DNA from: Comamonadaceae bacterium
GTDB taxonomy: Bacteria > Pseudomonadota > Gammaproteobacteria > Burkholderiales > Burkholderiaceae_C
Assembly: GCA_947374485.1 (NCBI GenBank)
Contig: CANCCF010000022.1
Span: forward strand, 1-37,233
DNA: 37,233 bases
Reading direction: 5' to 3'
The number at the start of each line of letters is the position of its first letter. Within the stretch, counting starts at the first letter, position 1. This document shows, in pieces, positions 23,727-31,320 of the stretch. The position numbers and the translations under genes were made by a program. A model generated the notes under the pieces. That model searched no databases and was not told the origin of the DNA. It saw only the letters and a list, made by a program, of their open reading frames with translations.

Positions 23727-24790
23727 AGCACACCGCGACGCAGCTGGTCGCGCTCCATGGATTCAAACAAAGCCTGGAAGTTGCCCTCGCCAAAGCCCTC
23801 GTCGCCCTTGCGCTGGATGAACTCAAAGAACACCGGGCCGAGCAGGGTCTGGGTGAAGATCTGCAGCAAGAGGCGTCGCTCACTGCCCCCGCTGGTGCCA
23901 TCGAGCAGGATGCCACGGCTTTGCAGTGCCGCCACATCCTCGCCATGGCCGGGCAGGCGCTGGGCCAGCATTTCGTAATAGGTAGCAGGCGGCGGCGCCA
24001 TCAGCGGCACGCCAGCCGTTTGCATGCTGTCCAGCGTGGCAATCAGATCGTCGGTGTACAGCGCAATGTGCTGTATGCCCTCGCCATTGAAGCGCATCAG
24101 GAACTCTTCAATCTGGCCGGAGTGGCCGTGCGCCTCCTCGTTGAGCGGGATGCGGATCAGCCCGTCCGGCGCGGTCAGGGCGCGCGAGTGCAGGCCGCTG
24201 TATTGGCCGTGGATGTCGAAGTGGCGGATTTCGCGGAAGTTGAACAGGCGCTCGTAAAACCCGGCCCACCAGGCCATGCGGCCGTGGTACACGTTGTGGG
24301 TCAGGTGGTCGATGGCCACCAAGCCGTGCCCCTTGGGGTGGCGCTCGGCACCCGGCAGGAATTCAAAGTCGATGTCGTAAATCGATTGCCCGTCTTCAAA
24401 GCGGTCTATCAGGTAGAGCGGCGCGCCGCCTATGCCCTTGATGGCGGGCAGGCGCAGCTCCATGGGGCCGGTGGGCATCAGCATGGGTTGGGCGCCACGC
24501 TCCAGTGCCAGCGTGTAGGCATGGCGCGCATTGCGCACCCGAAAGGCCATGCCGCAGGCGCTGGGCCCATGCTCCTGGGCGAAGTACCAGGCCGCACTGT
24601 GCGGCTCGCGGTTGATGATGAAGTTGATGCGGCCCTGGCGGTACAGGTCCACGTCCTTGGAGCGGTGGCGGGCCACGTGGGCAAAGCCCAGCCGCTGGAA
24701 CACCGGCTCCAGCACCTGGGGCCGGGGGGATGCGAATTCGACAAACTCAAACCCGAGAAGCCCCATCGGGTTGTCCAACGGATTGGCCAT
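23723..24790 (-). CDS. hpd: 4-Hydroxyphenylpyruvate dioxygenase
   Basis: This 355-residue non-heme Fe(II) enzyme converts 4-hydroxyphenylpyruvate to homogentisate. Iron ligands are His162 (IDHLTHNV), His241 (IQHIALYTDD) and Glu323 (GPVFFEFIQRKG), the same spacing as in Pseudomonas HPPD. The C-terminal GFGEGNFQALFESMERDQ helix that closes the active site is present. AGGAG lies about 7 bases before the start. The gene follows the DMT exporter gene after 83 bases and overlaps the VOC gene by 4 bases. The N-terminal VOC module has lost metal ligands, as is normal for the family. Confidence 0.96.
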   Translation of the reverse strand: MANPLDNPMGLLGFEFVEFASPRPQVLEPVFQRLGFAHVARHRSKDVDLYRQGRINFIINREPHSAAWYFAQEHGPSACGMAFRVRNARHAYTLALERGAQPMLMPTGPMELRLPAIKGIGGAPLYLIDRFEDGQSIYDIDFEFLPGAERHPKGHGLVAIDHLTHNVYHGRMAWWAGFYERLFNFREIRHFDIHGQYSGLHSRALTAPDGLIRIPLNEEAHGHSGQIEEFLMRFNGEGIQHIALYTDDLIATLDSMQTAGVPLMAPPPATYYEMLAQRLPGHGEDVAALQSRGILLDGTSGGSERRLLLQIFTQTLLGPVFFEFIQRKGDEGFGEGNFQALFESMERDQLRRGVL

Positions 24791-24873
24791 GCCAGCACTC
24801 CTGCTGCCTGCTCAAGCTTTCAGCTTAGGTGCAGGGCGTGGGGTTTGCAAGCCGCCCAACGCGGGTGTTTGCG

Positions 24874-25800
24874 CTATGCGCGCTGCCGCGACTCCCACAG
24901 CGTGAGCAGCCCACCGGCCGTGCCACAGGCTGCAATCAGGCCGATGCCGATGAGCGAGACGTGGTCGGGAATGTGGTCAAACATGATCCAGCCGCCCAGC
25001 ATGGCAAAGCCGATCTGCAGGTACATATAGGGCATGAGGGTGGCAGCGGGCGAGCGCCCGAAGGCCATGATCATCAGCATGTGGCCTGCCGCGCCGGCCA
25101 CGCCCATCAGCAGCAGGCCCAGCCACAGGGCCGGGTCGGCAATGTCGGTCCAGAACCAGTAGAGCGGGATGCTGGCCAGCAGCGCGCCGACCCAGCTGGT
25201 GTAGAACTGGGTCGTCATGCTCGGCTCGGTGCGCGCCATCTTGCTGGTGAGCAACTGGAAGGCCGCATTGGCCACTACCAGCCCCAGTGGCAGCAGCAGG
25301 TGCCAGCTGGTCCAGCTGATGGCCGTTCCGCCGGGCCGCACGATGATGGCAGTGCCCACAAAGCCACCCGCCACCAGCGCCATGCGCATGGGCGACACGT
25401 GCTCACCCAGCAGGCGCGCCGCCAGCAGTGTCACCAGCAAGGGCGTGGTCATGACAATCGCGGTGAATTCGCCCACCGGCATCACGTGCAGGCTGGAGAA
25501 GGCCAGCACCGTCACCACCATCAGAAGCATGCCGCGCGTGATGTGCAGGCCAAGGTTGTCGGTCTGCAAAACGGCCAGGCCTTTTTTCGGCAGGATCAAG
25601 GCAGACGCCACCAGCGCCTGGAAGAAGTAGCGCGCCCATACCGCCATCAACAGGGGCACCTCGGCGGTGACCCGCTTGGTGGTGGTGTCCAGCACGGCAA
25701 AACAGGCCACCGCAGCAACCAGCAGGCCAATGCCCGCCAGCGTTTGGACCGGCAGGGCACGTGGGCGTGGCAGGCGCATGGACAGGGCGGGTGAGGGCAT
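24874..25800 (-). CDS. EamA/DMT-family transporter
   Basis: This 308-residue integral membrane protein has ten hydrophobic segments arranged as two EamA repeats (about residues 20-150 and 165-295). The N-terminal half includes DTTTKRVTAEVPLLMAVWARYFFQ, and helix 4-5 has EFTAIVMTTPLLVTLLAARLLGEHV, a typical drug/metabolite exporter pattern. Substrates for this family range from amino acids to purines and cannot be inferred. It is upstream of hpd on the same strand (83-base gap) and diverges from the CoA-transferase gene across 108 bases. Alternative in-frame starts exist at codon 8 (Met). Confidence 0.86.
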   Translation of the reverse strand: MPSPALSMRLPRPRALPVQTLAGIGLLVAAVACFAVLDTTTKRVTAEVPLLMAVWARYFFQALVASALILPKKGLAVLQTDNLGLHITRGMLLMVVTVLAFSSLHVMPVGEFTAIVMTTPLLVTLLAARLLGEHVSPMRMALVAGGFVGTAIIVRPGGTAISWTSWHLLLPLGLVVANAAFQLLTSKMARTEPSMTTQFYTSWVGALLASIPLYWFWTDIADPALWLGLLLMGVAGAAGHMLMIMAFGRSPAATLMPYMYLQIGFAMLGGWIMFDHIPDHVSLIGIGLIAACGTAGGLLTLWESRQRA

Positions 25801-25823
25801 GGCCTCGAGTGTAACTCGGGGTA

Positions 25824-25835
25824 AACCCTAGGGTT
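25824..25835. promoter_or_regulatory. Perfect 12-bp palindrome in divergent promoter region
   Basis: AACCCTAGGGTT is self-complementary and lies in the 108-base region between the DMT exporter (starts 25800, minus) and the CoA-transferase (starts 25909, plus). A palindrome at this place suggests an operator for a dimeric regulator. I see no regulator gene next to it. Confidence 0.35.
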
Positions 25836-25908
25836 GAGAAATTCCACTGCTAAGATGCAGGCCGGTTCTCGCGCGGGGTGCGTGTAACCCACTCCGTTCC
25901 ATTCCAAT

Positions 25909-27453
25909 ATGCAAAGCCTTCAGTTCAATTCCGCCACCCTGGCATCCAAAACCATGTCGGCCGAAGCCGCCGCCGCCCTGATTCCGGCGGGTGCCCGGGT
26001 CGGCATGAGCGGCTTTACCGGCGCGGGTTACCCCAAGGCGGTGCCAGCGGCCCTGGCAGAACGCATCAAAAAACTGCGTGCCGCCGGTGAAGACTTCCGC
26101 ATCGGCCTGTGGACCGGTGCCTCCACCGCGTCCGAGCTCGACGGCGTGTTGGCCGAGGCCGATGGCATCTCCATGCGCCTGCCCTACCAGTCTGACCCGA
26201 CGGTGCGCAGGCAGATCAATGCGGGCCAAGTGCAGTACACCGACATCCACCTCTCGCATGTGGCGCAGCTGGCCTGGTTCGGCTTCTTGGGCAACCTGGA
26301 CGTGGCCGTGGTGGAAGTCGCAGGTGTCACACCGGACGGGCTGCTGGTACCCAGCACCTCGATTGGCAACAACAAGAGCTGGCTGCAGTTGGCCGACACC
26401 ATCATTCTGGAAATCAACACCCTGCAAAACCCCAAGCTCGAGGGCATGCACGACATTTACTACGGCACCCACCTGCCACCCAAGCGCCAACCCATTCCCC
26501 TGCTACATGCGGGCGACCGCATTGGCCAGCCCTACCTGCAGGTCGACTGGAGCCGGGTGGCCGCCGTGGTCTACACGCACCAGCCAGACCGCAACAGCGC
26601 CTTTGCCGCGCCGGACGACCACTCGCAGCGCATTGCCAGCCACATCATTGATTTCCTGTCGCAGGAGGTGGCGCTGGGCCGCCTGCCCAAGGAACTGCTG
26701 CCCTTGCAGTCGGGCGTGGGCAATATCGCCAATGCGGTGCTCAGTGGTTTGAATGAGGGCCCGTTTGAGAACATGACCAGCTACACCGAGGTGCTGCAGG
26801 ACGGCATGCTGGCGATGTTGAAATCCGGCAAGCTCAGCATGGCCTCGGCCACTGCGTTGTCGTTCAGCCCCGACGCGCTGCAGGAGTTCAACGAGAACAT
26901 CGATTTTTACCGCCAGCGCATCGTCTTGCGCCCACAGGAGATGAGCAACCACCCCGAGCTGGTGCGCCGCCTGGGCGTGATCGCCATGAACGCCATGATT
27001 GAGGCCGACATCTACGGCAACGTCAACTCCACCCACATCATGGGCACCCGCATGATGAATGGCATTGGCGGCTCGGGCGACTTTGCGCGCAACGCCTATT
27101 TGTCTTTTTTCATGACGCCTTCCACGGCCAAGGACGGCAGCATTTCCTGCATCGTGCCCATGGTCTCGCACGTGGACCACACCGAGCACGATGTGGAAAT
27201 CATCGTCACCGAGCAGGGCCTGGCCGATCTGCGCGGCCTCTCGCCCACCCAGCGCGCACGCCTGGTGATCGAGAAGTGCGCCCACCCCGATTTCAAGCCC
27301 GCGCTGCGCGACTACTTTGAGCGCGCCCTGGCCAGCCAGGGCGGCAAGCACACGCCGCATTTGCTGATGGAAGCGCTCTCCTGGCACCAGCGCTTTGTGG
27401 AAACCGGACGCATGCTGCAAAGCGGGCCTGAGGCCGCCAGCCAGAGCGCCTGA
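25909..27453 (+). CDS. Succinyl-CoA:acetate CoA-transferase (acetyl-CoA hydrolase family)
   Basis: This 514-residue class I CoA-transferase moves CoA between acyl-CoAs and carboxylates (succinyl-CoA/acetate in AarC, SCACT or Cat1). The active-site Glu falls at residue 294 in TSYTEVLQDG, the same number I recall for the nucleophile of Acetobacter AarC. Other family blocks are GFTGAGYPKAVP (36-46), GVGNIANAVL (269-278), the GNVNSTHIMGTRMMNGIGGSGDFARNAYLS region and EQGLADLRGLSPTQRA near the C-terminus. Annotations as acetyl-CoA hydrolase exist for close relatives, but the conserved Glu and glycine-rich loop favour a transferase. No clear promoter was assigned. Confidence 0.93.
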   Translation: MQSLQFNSATLASKTMSAEAAAALIPAGARVGMSGFTGAGYPKAVPAALAERIKKLRAAGEDFRIGLWTGASTASELDGVLAEADGISMRLPYQSDPTVRRQINAGQVQYTDIHLSHVAQLAWFGFLGNLDVAVVEVAGVTPDGLLVPSTSIGNNKSWLQLADTIILEINTLQNPKLEGMHDIYYGTHLPPKRQPIPLLHAGDRIGQPYLQVDWSRVAAVVYTHQPDRNSAFAAPDDHSQRIASHIIDFLSQEVALGRLPKELLPLQSGVGNIANAVLSGLNEGPFENMTSYTEVLQDGMLAMLKSGKLSMASATALSFSPDALQEFNENIDFYRQRIVLRPQEMSNHPELVRRLGVIAMNAMIEADIYGNVNSTHIMGTRMMNGIGGSGDFARNAYLSFFMTPSTAKDGSISCIVPMVSHVDHTEHDVEIIVTEQGLADLRGLSPTQRARLVIEKCAHPDFKPALRDYFERALASQGGKHTPHLLMEALSWHQRFVETGRMLQSGPEAASQSA

Positions 27454-27472
27454 GGTGGTCACAATCGGGGCT

Positions 27473-27991
27473 ATGGAAACCACCGAATCAACACCCCCGC
27501 AAACCTCCGGCCCCCGGGGCTACTGGCGTGCCGCCACCTATTGCTGCCTGCTGCTGCTGGCGGTGGGTGCTACGGCAGGAGTCAGCATGTACCAGCAGTT
27601 TGTAGCGCAAATCCAGGACCTGCAGCACAAGGTGCAGCAAAGCGCGCAGCTGCAATATGTGGCGGTGCTGGTGGATGACAAGGGCGAGCCCGCCATGCTG
27701 CTCACGCAGCAGTCGGGCGAGGGCTTTTTTCAACTGCAGCGCCTCACCAGCGTGGTTGAAGGCAGTGAAGACAGCATGCAACTGTGGGCCGTGCCCGCGA
27801 GTGGCCCGGCCCGCTCCCTGGGGCTGCTCACACCCAAGCTCAAGACCTTGCGCCTGGCGGCCACGGACAGGGCGCTGGACGGGGTACGCATGCTGGGCAT
27901 GAGCGTGGAGGCGCGCGGCGGTGTAGACGAACGCCAAGGCCCGCGGCTGCCCTATTTGTGGACCGGACGGGTGATCCAGAAGGCGTTGTAG
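27473..27991 (+). CDS. Orphan membrane-anchored RskA-type anti-sigma domain protein
   Basis: This 172-residue protein has a short cytoplasmic N-terminus of about 16 residues, one membrane helix (about 21-40, ending GATAGVSM), a short coiled stretch (QFVAQIQDLQHKVQQ), then a periplasmic domain. That domain matches the C-terminal part of RskA-like anti-sigma factors: YVAVLVDDKGEPAMLL, LWAVPASGPARSLGLL and MSVEARGG. The cytoplasmic zinc-binding anti-sigma segment, which would hold the sigma factor, is missing, and no ECF sigma gene is adjacent. It could sense or scaffold rather than sequester a sigma factor, or be a remnant. The start at 27473 follows the CoA-transferase stop by 19 bases; the same frame is open further upstream within that gene. 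Confidence 0.72.
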   Translation: METTESTPPQTSGPRGYWRAATYCCLLLLAVGATAGVSMYQQFVAQIQDLQHKVQQSAQLQYVAVLVDDKGEPAMLLTQQSGEGFFQLQRLTSVVEGSEDSMQLWAVPASGPARSLGLLTPKLKTLRLAATDRALDGVRMLGMSVEARGGVDERQGPRLPYLWTGRVIQKAL

Positions 27992-28039
27992 GCCGCAAGT
28001 GCCTTGCCCGTGCTGCCGGGCTTAACGGATGTCGGGCAA

Positions 28040-28065
28040 CTATTTTTCAATGATTTTGAAAATAG
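28040..28065. promoter_or_regulatory. A/T-rich interrupted dyad in a GC-rich setting
   Basis: CTATTTT (28040-28046) pairs with AAAATAG (28059-28065), and inside it CAA pairs with TTG around a short loop with one unpaired T. It lies 49 bases after the RskA-like gene and 85 before the proline-rich gene. It could be a regulator site or a weak terminator. A weak promoter-like pair, TTAATT (28069) and TTATGA (28092) with 17-base spacing, follows. Confidence 0.35.
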
Positions 28066-28149
28066 GCCTTAATTACCCCCTAAATCTGCCGTTATGAAAG
28101 GTACGCCAAGCCAGAAAAGTAACCGGAGGGGCCCAGAGCCTGACACAAC

Positions 28150-28662
28150 GTGCCGCTGCCACCCATTGAACGAACCTCGAATCTGCGCCCTGTGGTCGCC
28201 GATGCGGTGCTGTCCAAGGCCAGCGCCCCGATCCCTGTGTTGCCCGTGAACCCCAGCATAGAGGCCGCCCCGCCTCTGGCGCCCGCGCCCGGTGTGGTCA
28301 ACCATGTCAACCCGGCCCTGCACCGCAGCGCGCCGCCGCCCAATGAAGGCGAGCCCACCTACACCAGCGTGCCCGACCCGGTGCGCCGCAGCGCCAGCGC
28401 CCGGCAGGTGCCGCAGGACTGGACCATCCACAAGCCCGCCGCCGAAAAGGCCGAAGAGCCGCCCAAAAAGCCGATTGCGCAGGTGCTGATGGACAACCTG
28501 AAGTCGATCTGGACGGCCAGCGCCAGCGCCGTGCAGGTGCAGCAGATCGGCAACCAGATTGCCCGCCCGCCCACGCCCGAGCCCAGCCAGGTGCCCGGGG
28601 AACTGGCCAAGCAGGTGCTGACCTACCAGCCCACCAAGATCAAGAAAAACGAAAATATCTAG
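28150..28662 (+). CDS. Hypothetical proline-rich protein
   Basis: I do not recognise a domain in this 170-residue protein. It is rich in Pro, Ala and Lys, with PP-containing stretches (APPLAPAPG, APPPNEG, EEPPKKPIAQ, ARPPTPEPSQVP) and no signal peptide or membrane helix, so it is probably cytoplasmic and partly disordered. A more ordered C-terminal half (AQVLMDNLKSIWTASASAVQ, and ELAKQVLTYQPTKIKKNENI) may be conserved. The start is GTG 28150, the first start after an in-frame TGA at 28141. GGAGGGG lies about 18 bases upstream, rather far, so the start is uncertain. Codon use (GC-rich third positions) is like that of the neighbours, which supports real coding on this strand. Confidence 0.6.
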   Translation: MPLPPIERTSNLRPVVADAVLSKASAPIPVLPVNPSIEAAPPLAPAPGVVNHVNPALHRSAPPPNEGEPTYTSVPDPVRRSASARQVPQDWTIHKPAAEKAEEPPKKPIAQVLMDNLKSIWTASASAVQVQQIGNQIARPPTPEPSQVPGELAKQVLTYQPTKIKKNENI

Positions 28663-28680
28663 GCTCGGAGCTGGCCCACT

Positions 28681-28698
28681 GCCATGGTCTACCATGGC
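28681..28698 (+). promoter_or_regulatory. Hairpin covering the queC start codon
   Basis: GCCATGG (28681-28687) and CCATGGC (28692-28698) form a perfect 7-bp stem with loop TCTA. One wobble and one further G-C pair may extend it. The ATG at 28694 lies inside the 3' arm. In mRNA this could mask initiation at 28694 and favour ATG 28703, or tune queC translation. Confidence 0.5.
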
Positions 28699-29449
28699 GG
28701 CCATGCACACCACCGCCCTTGTCCTTTTCTCCGGTGGCCAGGATTCCACCACCTGCCTGGCCCATGCCCTCTCACGCTACGAACGCGTGGAAACCGTCGC
28801 CTTTGACTACGGCCAACGCCACCATGTGGAGCTTGATGCGCGCCTGAACGTGCTGCGCGAAATCCGCCAGCAGTTCCCCCAGTGGGCGCCCAAACTGGGC
28901 GAAGACCATTTGCTGGACCTGTCGGTGCTGGGCAAGGTAAGCGAGACCTCGCTGACCCGCGACACGGCTTTCAAAATGGAGGCCAGCGGCCTGCCCAACA
29001 CCTTTGTGCCCGGGCGCAACCTGCTGTTCCTCACCCTGGCCGCTGCACTGGCCTATCGCCGCGGCCTGCAGGTGCTGGTAACGGGTGTCTGCGAAACCGA
29101 TTTTTCCGGCTACCCGGACTGCCGGGACGACACCATGAAGGCCATGCAGCTGGCCTTGTCGCTGGGCATGGACCAGCGCTTTTTGATCGAGACACCGCTG
29201 ATGTGGATCGACAAGGCCGCCACCTGGGAACTCGCGCGGGAGCTGGGCGACAAATCGGGCCAGCAAGATGGCGGGCAGGCGCTTGTGGATCTGATTGTGG
29301 AGCACACCCACACCTGTTACCTGGGTGACCGCACGCAACGCCACGCCTGGGGCTATGGCTGTGGCAGCTGTCCGGCCTGCGCATTGCGGGCGCGTGGCTA
29401 TGCCGGTTTCTCGGCCAGTTTGAACAAGGCCTCGCTGCCCGCCGCCTGA
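28694..29449 (+). CDS. queC: 7-cyano-7-deazaguanine synthase
   Basis: QueC converts 7-carboxy-7-deazaguanine to preQ0 using ATP and ammonia in queuosine synthesis. The protein is 251 residues from ATG 28694 or 248 from ATG 28703. It has the PP-loop FSGGQDSTTCL, the GQRHHVEL and PGRNLLFLTLAAA blocks, GVCETDFSGYPDCRDD, and the zinc cluster TCY then GYGCGSCPACALRARG near the C-terminus. The downstream ATG gives the more usual N-terminus (MHTTALVLFSGG). I keep 28694 as annotated start, but the hairpin over it makes 28703 at least as likely. No other queuosine genes or preQ1 riboswitch are seen here. Its last 52 bases overlap the convergent ABC exporter gene. Confidence 0.95.
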   Translation: MAAMHTTALVLFSGGQDSTTCLAHALSRYERVETVAFDYGQRHHVELDARLNVLREIRQQFPQWAPKLGEDHLLDLSVLGKVSETSLTRDTAFKMEASGLPNTFVPGRNLLFLTLAAALAYRRGLQVLVTGVCETDFSGYPDCRDDTMKAMQLALSLGMDQRFLIETPLMWIDKAATWELARELGDKSGQQDGGQALVDLIVEHTHTCYLGDRTQRHAWGYGCGSCPACALRARGYAGFSASLNKASLPAA

Positions 29450-31224
29450 GCCTGCAGCACCCAGTGCCGCTGGTGAAAAGCGGCCACGCCGGGGCGGTGG
29501 GCAATCGACACCAAGCCCCCTTGGCGCTGTCCCACCAGAGCGGTAAGCCGCTGGTAGAGCGTGGCTTCAGACACTTCGTCCAGCGCGCTGGTGGCCTCGT
29601 CGGCAAACACCCATTTCGGTTTTTTCAGCAGCACGCGGGCAAAGGCCAGGCGCTGCTGTTCGCCACCGGAGAGCTTCTGGCTCCAGGCGTCGGAGCGGTC
29701 GAGTTGGTCTGCCAGCTGCGGCAGCATGGCATCCACCAGCGCCTGCTTCAGCTCAGCATCCACATGGGTGCTGGCGGCCTGCGGGTAGGCCAGGGCATCG
29801 CGCAAGGGGCCGTCCGGAAAGTAGGGGCGCTGCGGCAGGAACATGGCATCCGCACCGCGCGCCACCGTGCCGCTGGCAAACGGCCAGATGCCCGCCAGCG
29901 TGCGAAACAGGGTGGACTTGCCGCTGCCGGAAGGGCCGCTCAGAAGCACGGTGTCGCCCGCACCCGCCTGCAATTGCGTGTGGGCCAGCAGCACCGCGCC
30001 GGTGGGGAGAGACACGCTCAGGTCGTCGGCATGCACGGCCACATCGGCGGCTGCCGGTGCGGCGGGTGTGACGGGTGCCAGCGTGTGAAAAGCGCCCTCA
30101 AAGCTGGTCAGCCGGTCGGTGGTGGCGCGCCAGCTGGCCAGGCTGCTGTAGCTGTCCACAAACCAGCTGAGTGCCCCTTGCACTTCACCGAAAGCACCGG
30201 AGATTTGCGTGAGCTGTCCCAGCTGTATGGCGCCACTGAAAAAGCGCGGGGCTGCCACCAAAAAGGGAAACACCACGGCGGCCTGGCCAAAAAAACTGGT
30301 AAACCAGATCAGGCGCTTTTGCGCGCGAATCAGTGCCAGGTAATTGGCCAGCACGCGGCCAAAACGCAGCTCCAGCTGGGCCTGCTCCACGCCTTCGCCG
30401 CGGTCCAGCGCAATCGATTCGCTGTATTCGCGCACCCGCACCAGGCGGTGGCGGAAGTCGGCCTCCACCTTTTGCTGCTGGAAGTTCAGCGCAATTTGCG
30501 GCCGGCCGATGTAGTGGCTCAGCACACTGCCGATGCCGCAGTAGAGCAGGGCCATCCAGACCATGAAGCCGGGGATCACGTACTCGCTGCCCTGGAAATG
30601 GAAGGCAAAGCTGCCCGACAGGGTCCACAAAATGCCGACAAAGCTGACCAGGGTGACCACGGAATTCAGCAGGCCCATGCTGAGCGACAGGGTGGATCCG
30701 GTGAACTGGCCTACGTCTTCCTGGATGCGCTGGTCCGGGTTGTCCGGGGTAGCCGCAGCGGCCGTGCCCGCCTGGTAGCGCGCGAGCTCGAGGCGGTAAA
30801 AGGCTTGATTGGACAACCAGCGCTGCAGGTAGTGGCCGGTCATCCAGGCGCGCCAGCGCATTTCCAGCAGCTGCGTCAGGTAAAAGCGGTACACCGCCAG
30901 CACGATCATGCCGAAGGCGATGTAGATGAAGCGCCCCAGCTGTTGCCAGAACACGGCCGCGTTCTTGTCCTGCAGGGAGTCGTAGAACACACGGTTCCAG
31001 TCGTTGTAGAGCACGCTCATATAGACCAGAGCCAGGTTGAGCGACACGATGGCCAACAAAAGGCCGCGCGCCTGCCATTTCTGATCCGAGGCGAAGTAAG
31101 GTTTGGAGAGGGCCCAGACGCGCTGCGCTTGCTGCCGGATGGCGGCCCATTTGTCTGCCAGTGTGGGCTTGCCGCGGCCTGGCTGGAGGCTGCCGTCGAT
31201 GGTGGTGCTGGTGGTGGTGGACAT
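29398..31224 (-). CDS. SbmA/YddA-like ABC transporter, fused membrane and ATPase domains
   Basis: This 608-residue inner-membrane ABC transporter resembles YddA and the peroxisomal ALD type (ABC_membrane_2 domain). The N-terminal half has about six membrane helices with YNDWNRVFYDSLQDKN, YLTQLLEMRWRAWMT and NPDQRIQEDVGQF, which are diagnostic of the SbmA/BacA/YddA group. The C-terminal ATPase has Walker A SGPSGSGKSTLF, signature LSGGEQQRLAFARVLL and Walker B WVFADEATSALDE. SbmA lacks its own ATPase, so YddA is the better comparison. Substrates may be peptides, cobalamin-like compounds or acyl-CoAs. Its C-terminal 17 codons lie under the end of queC on the other strand. Confidence 0.92.
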   Translation of the reverse strand: MSTTTSTTIDGSLQPGRGKPTLADKWAAIRQQAQRVWALSKPYFASDQKWQARGLLLAIVSLNLALVYMSVLYNDWNRVFYDSLQDKNAAVFWQQLGRFIYIAFGMIVLAVYRFYLTQLLEMRWRAWMTGHYLQRWLSNQAFYRLELARYQAGTAAAATPDNPDQRIQEDVGQFTGSTLSLSMGLLNSVVTLVSFVGILWTLSGSFAFHFQGSEYVIPGFMVWMALLYCGIGSVLSHYIGRPQIALNFQQQKVEADFRHRLVRVREYSESIALDRGEGVEQAQLELRFGRVLANYLALIRAQKRLIWFTSFFGQAAVVFPFLVAAPRFFSGAIQLGQLTQISGAFGEVQGALSWFVDSYSSLASWRATTDRLTSFEGAFHTLAPVTPAAPAAADVAVHADDLSVSLPTGAVLLAHTQLQAGAGDTVLLSGPSGSGKSTLFRTLAGIWPFASGTVARGADAMFLPQRPYFPDGPLRDALAYPQAASTHVDAELKQALVDAMLPQLADQLDRSDAWSQKLSGGEQQRLAFARVLLKKPKWVFADEATSALDEVSEATLYQRLTALVGQRQGGLVSIAHRPGVAAFHQRHWVLQAQAAGSEALFKLAEKPA

Positions 31225-31320
31225 GCCGCTGATCCCTGTCTGTGTGCTGACTGTGCTCGTGTGCGCGATGGTAGCCGCAGCCCGTGGCGGCTATGGGGTC
31301 AGGGGGCAATCAGGCCCGCA

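Noticed and set aside
22494..23978. 494-codon open frame on the plus strand
   Set aside because: It is antisense to fumarylacetoacetase, the VOC gene and part of hpd, and has no recognisable domain.
28663..28693. preQ1 riboswitch upstream of queC
   Set aside because: Only 31 bases separate the genes, and no aptamer-like A-rich tail or H-type pseudoknot sequence is visible.
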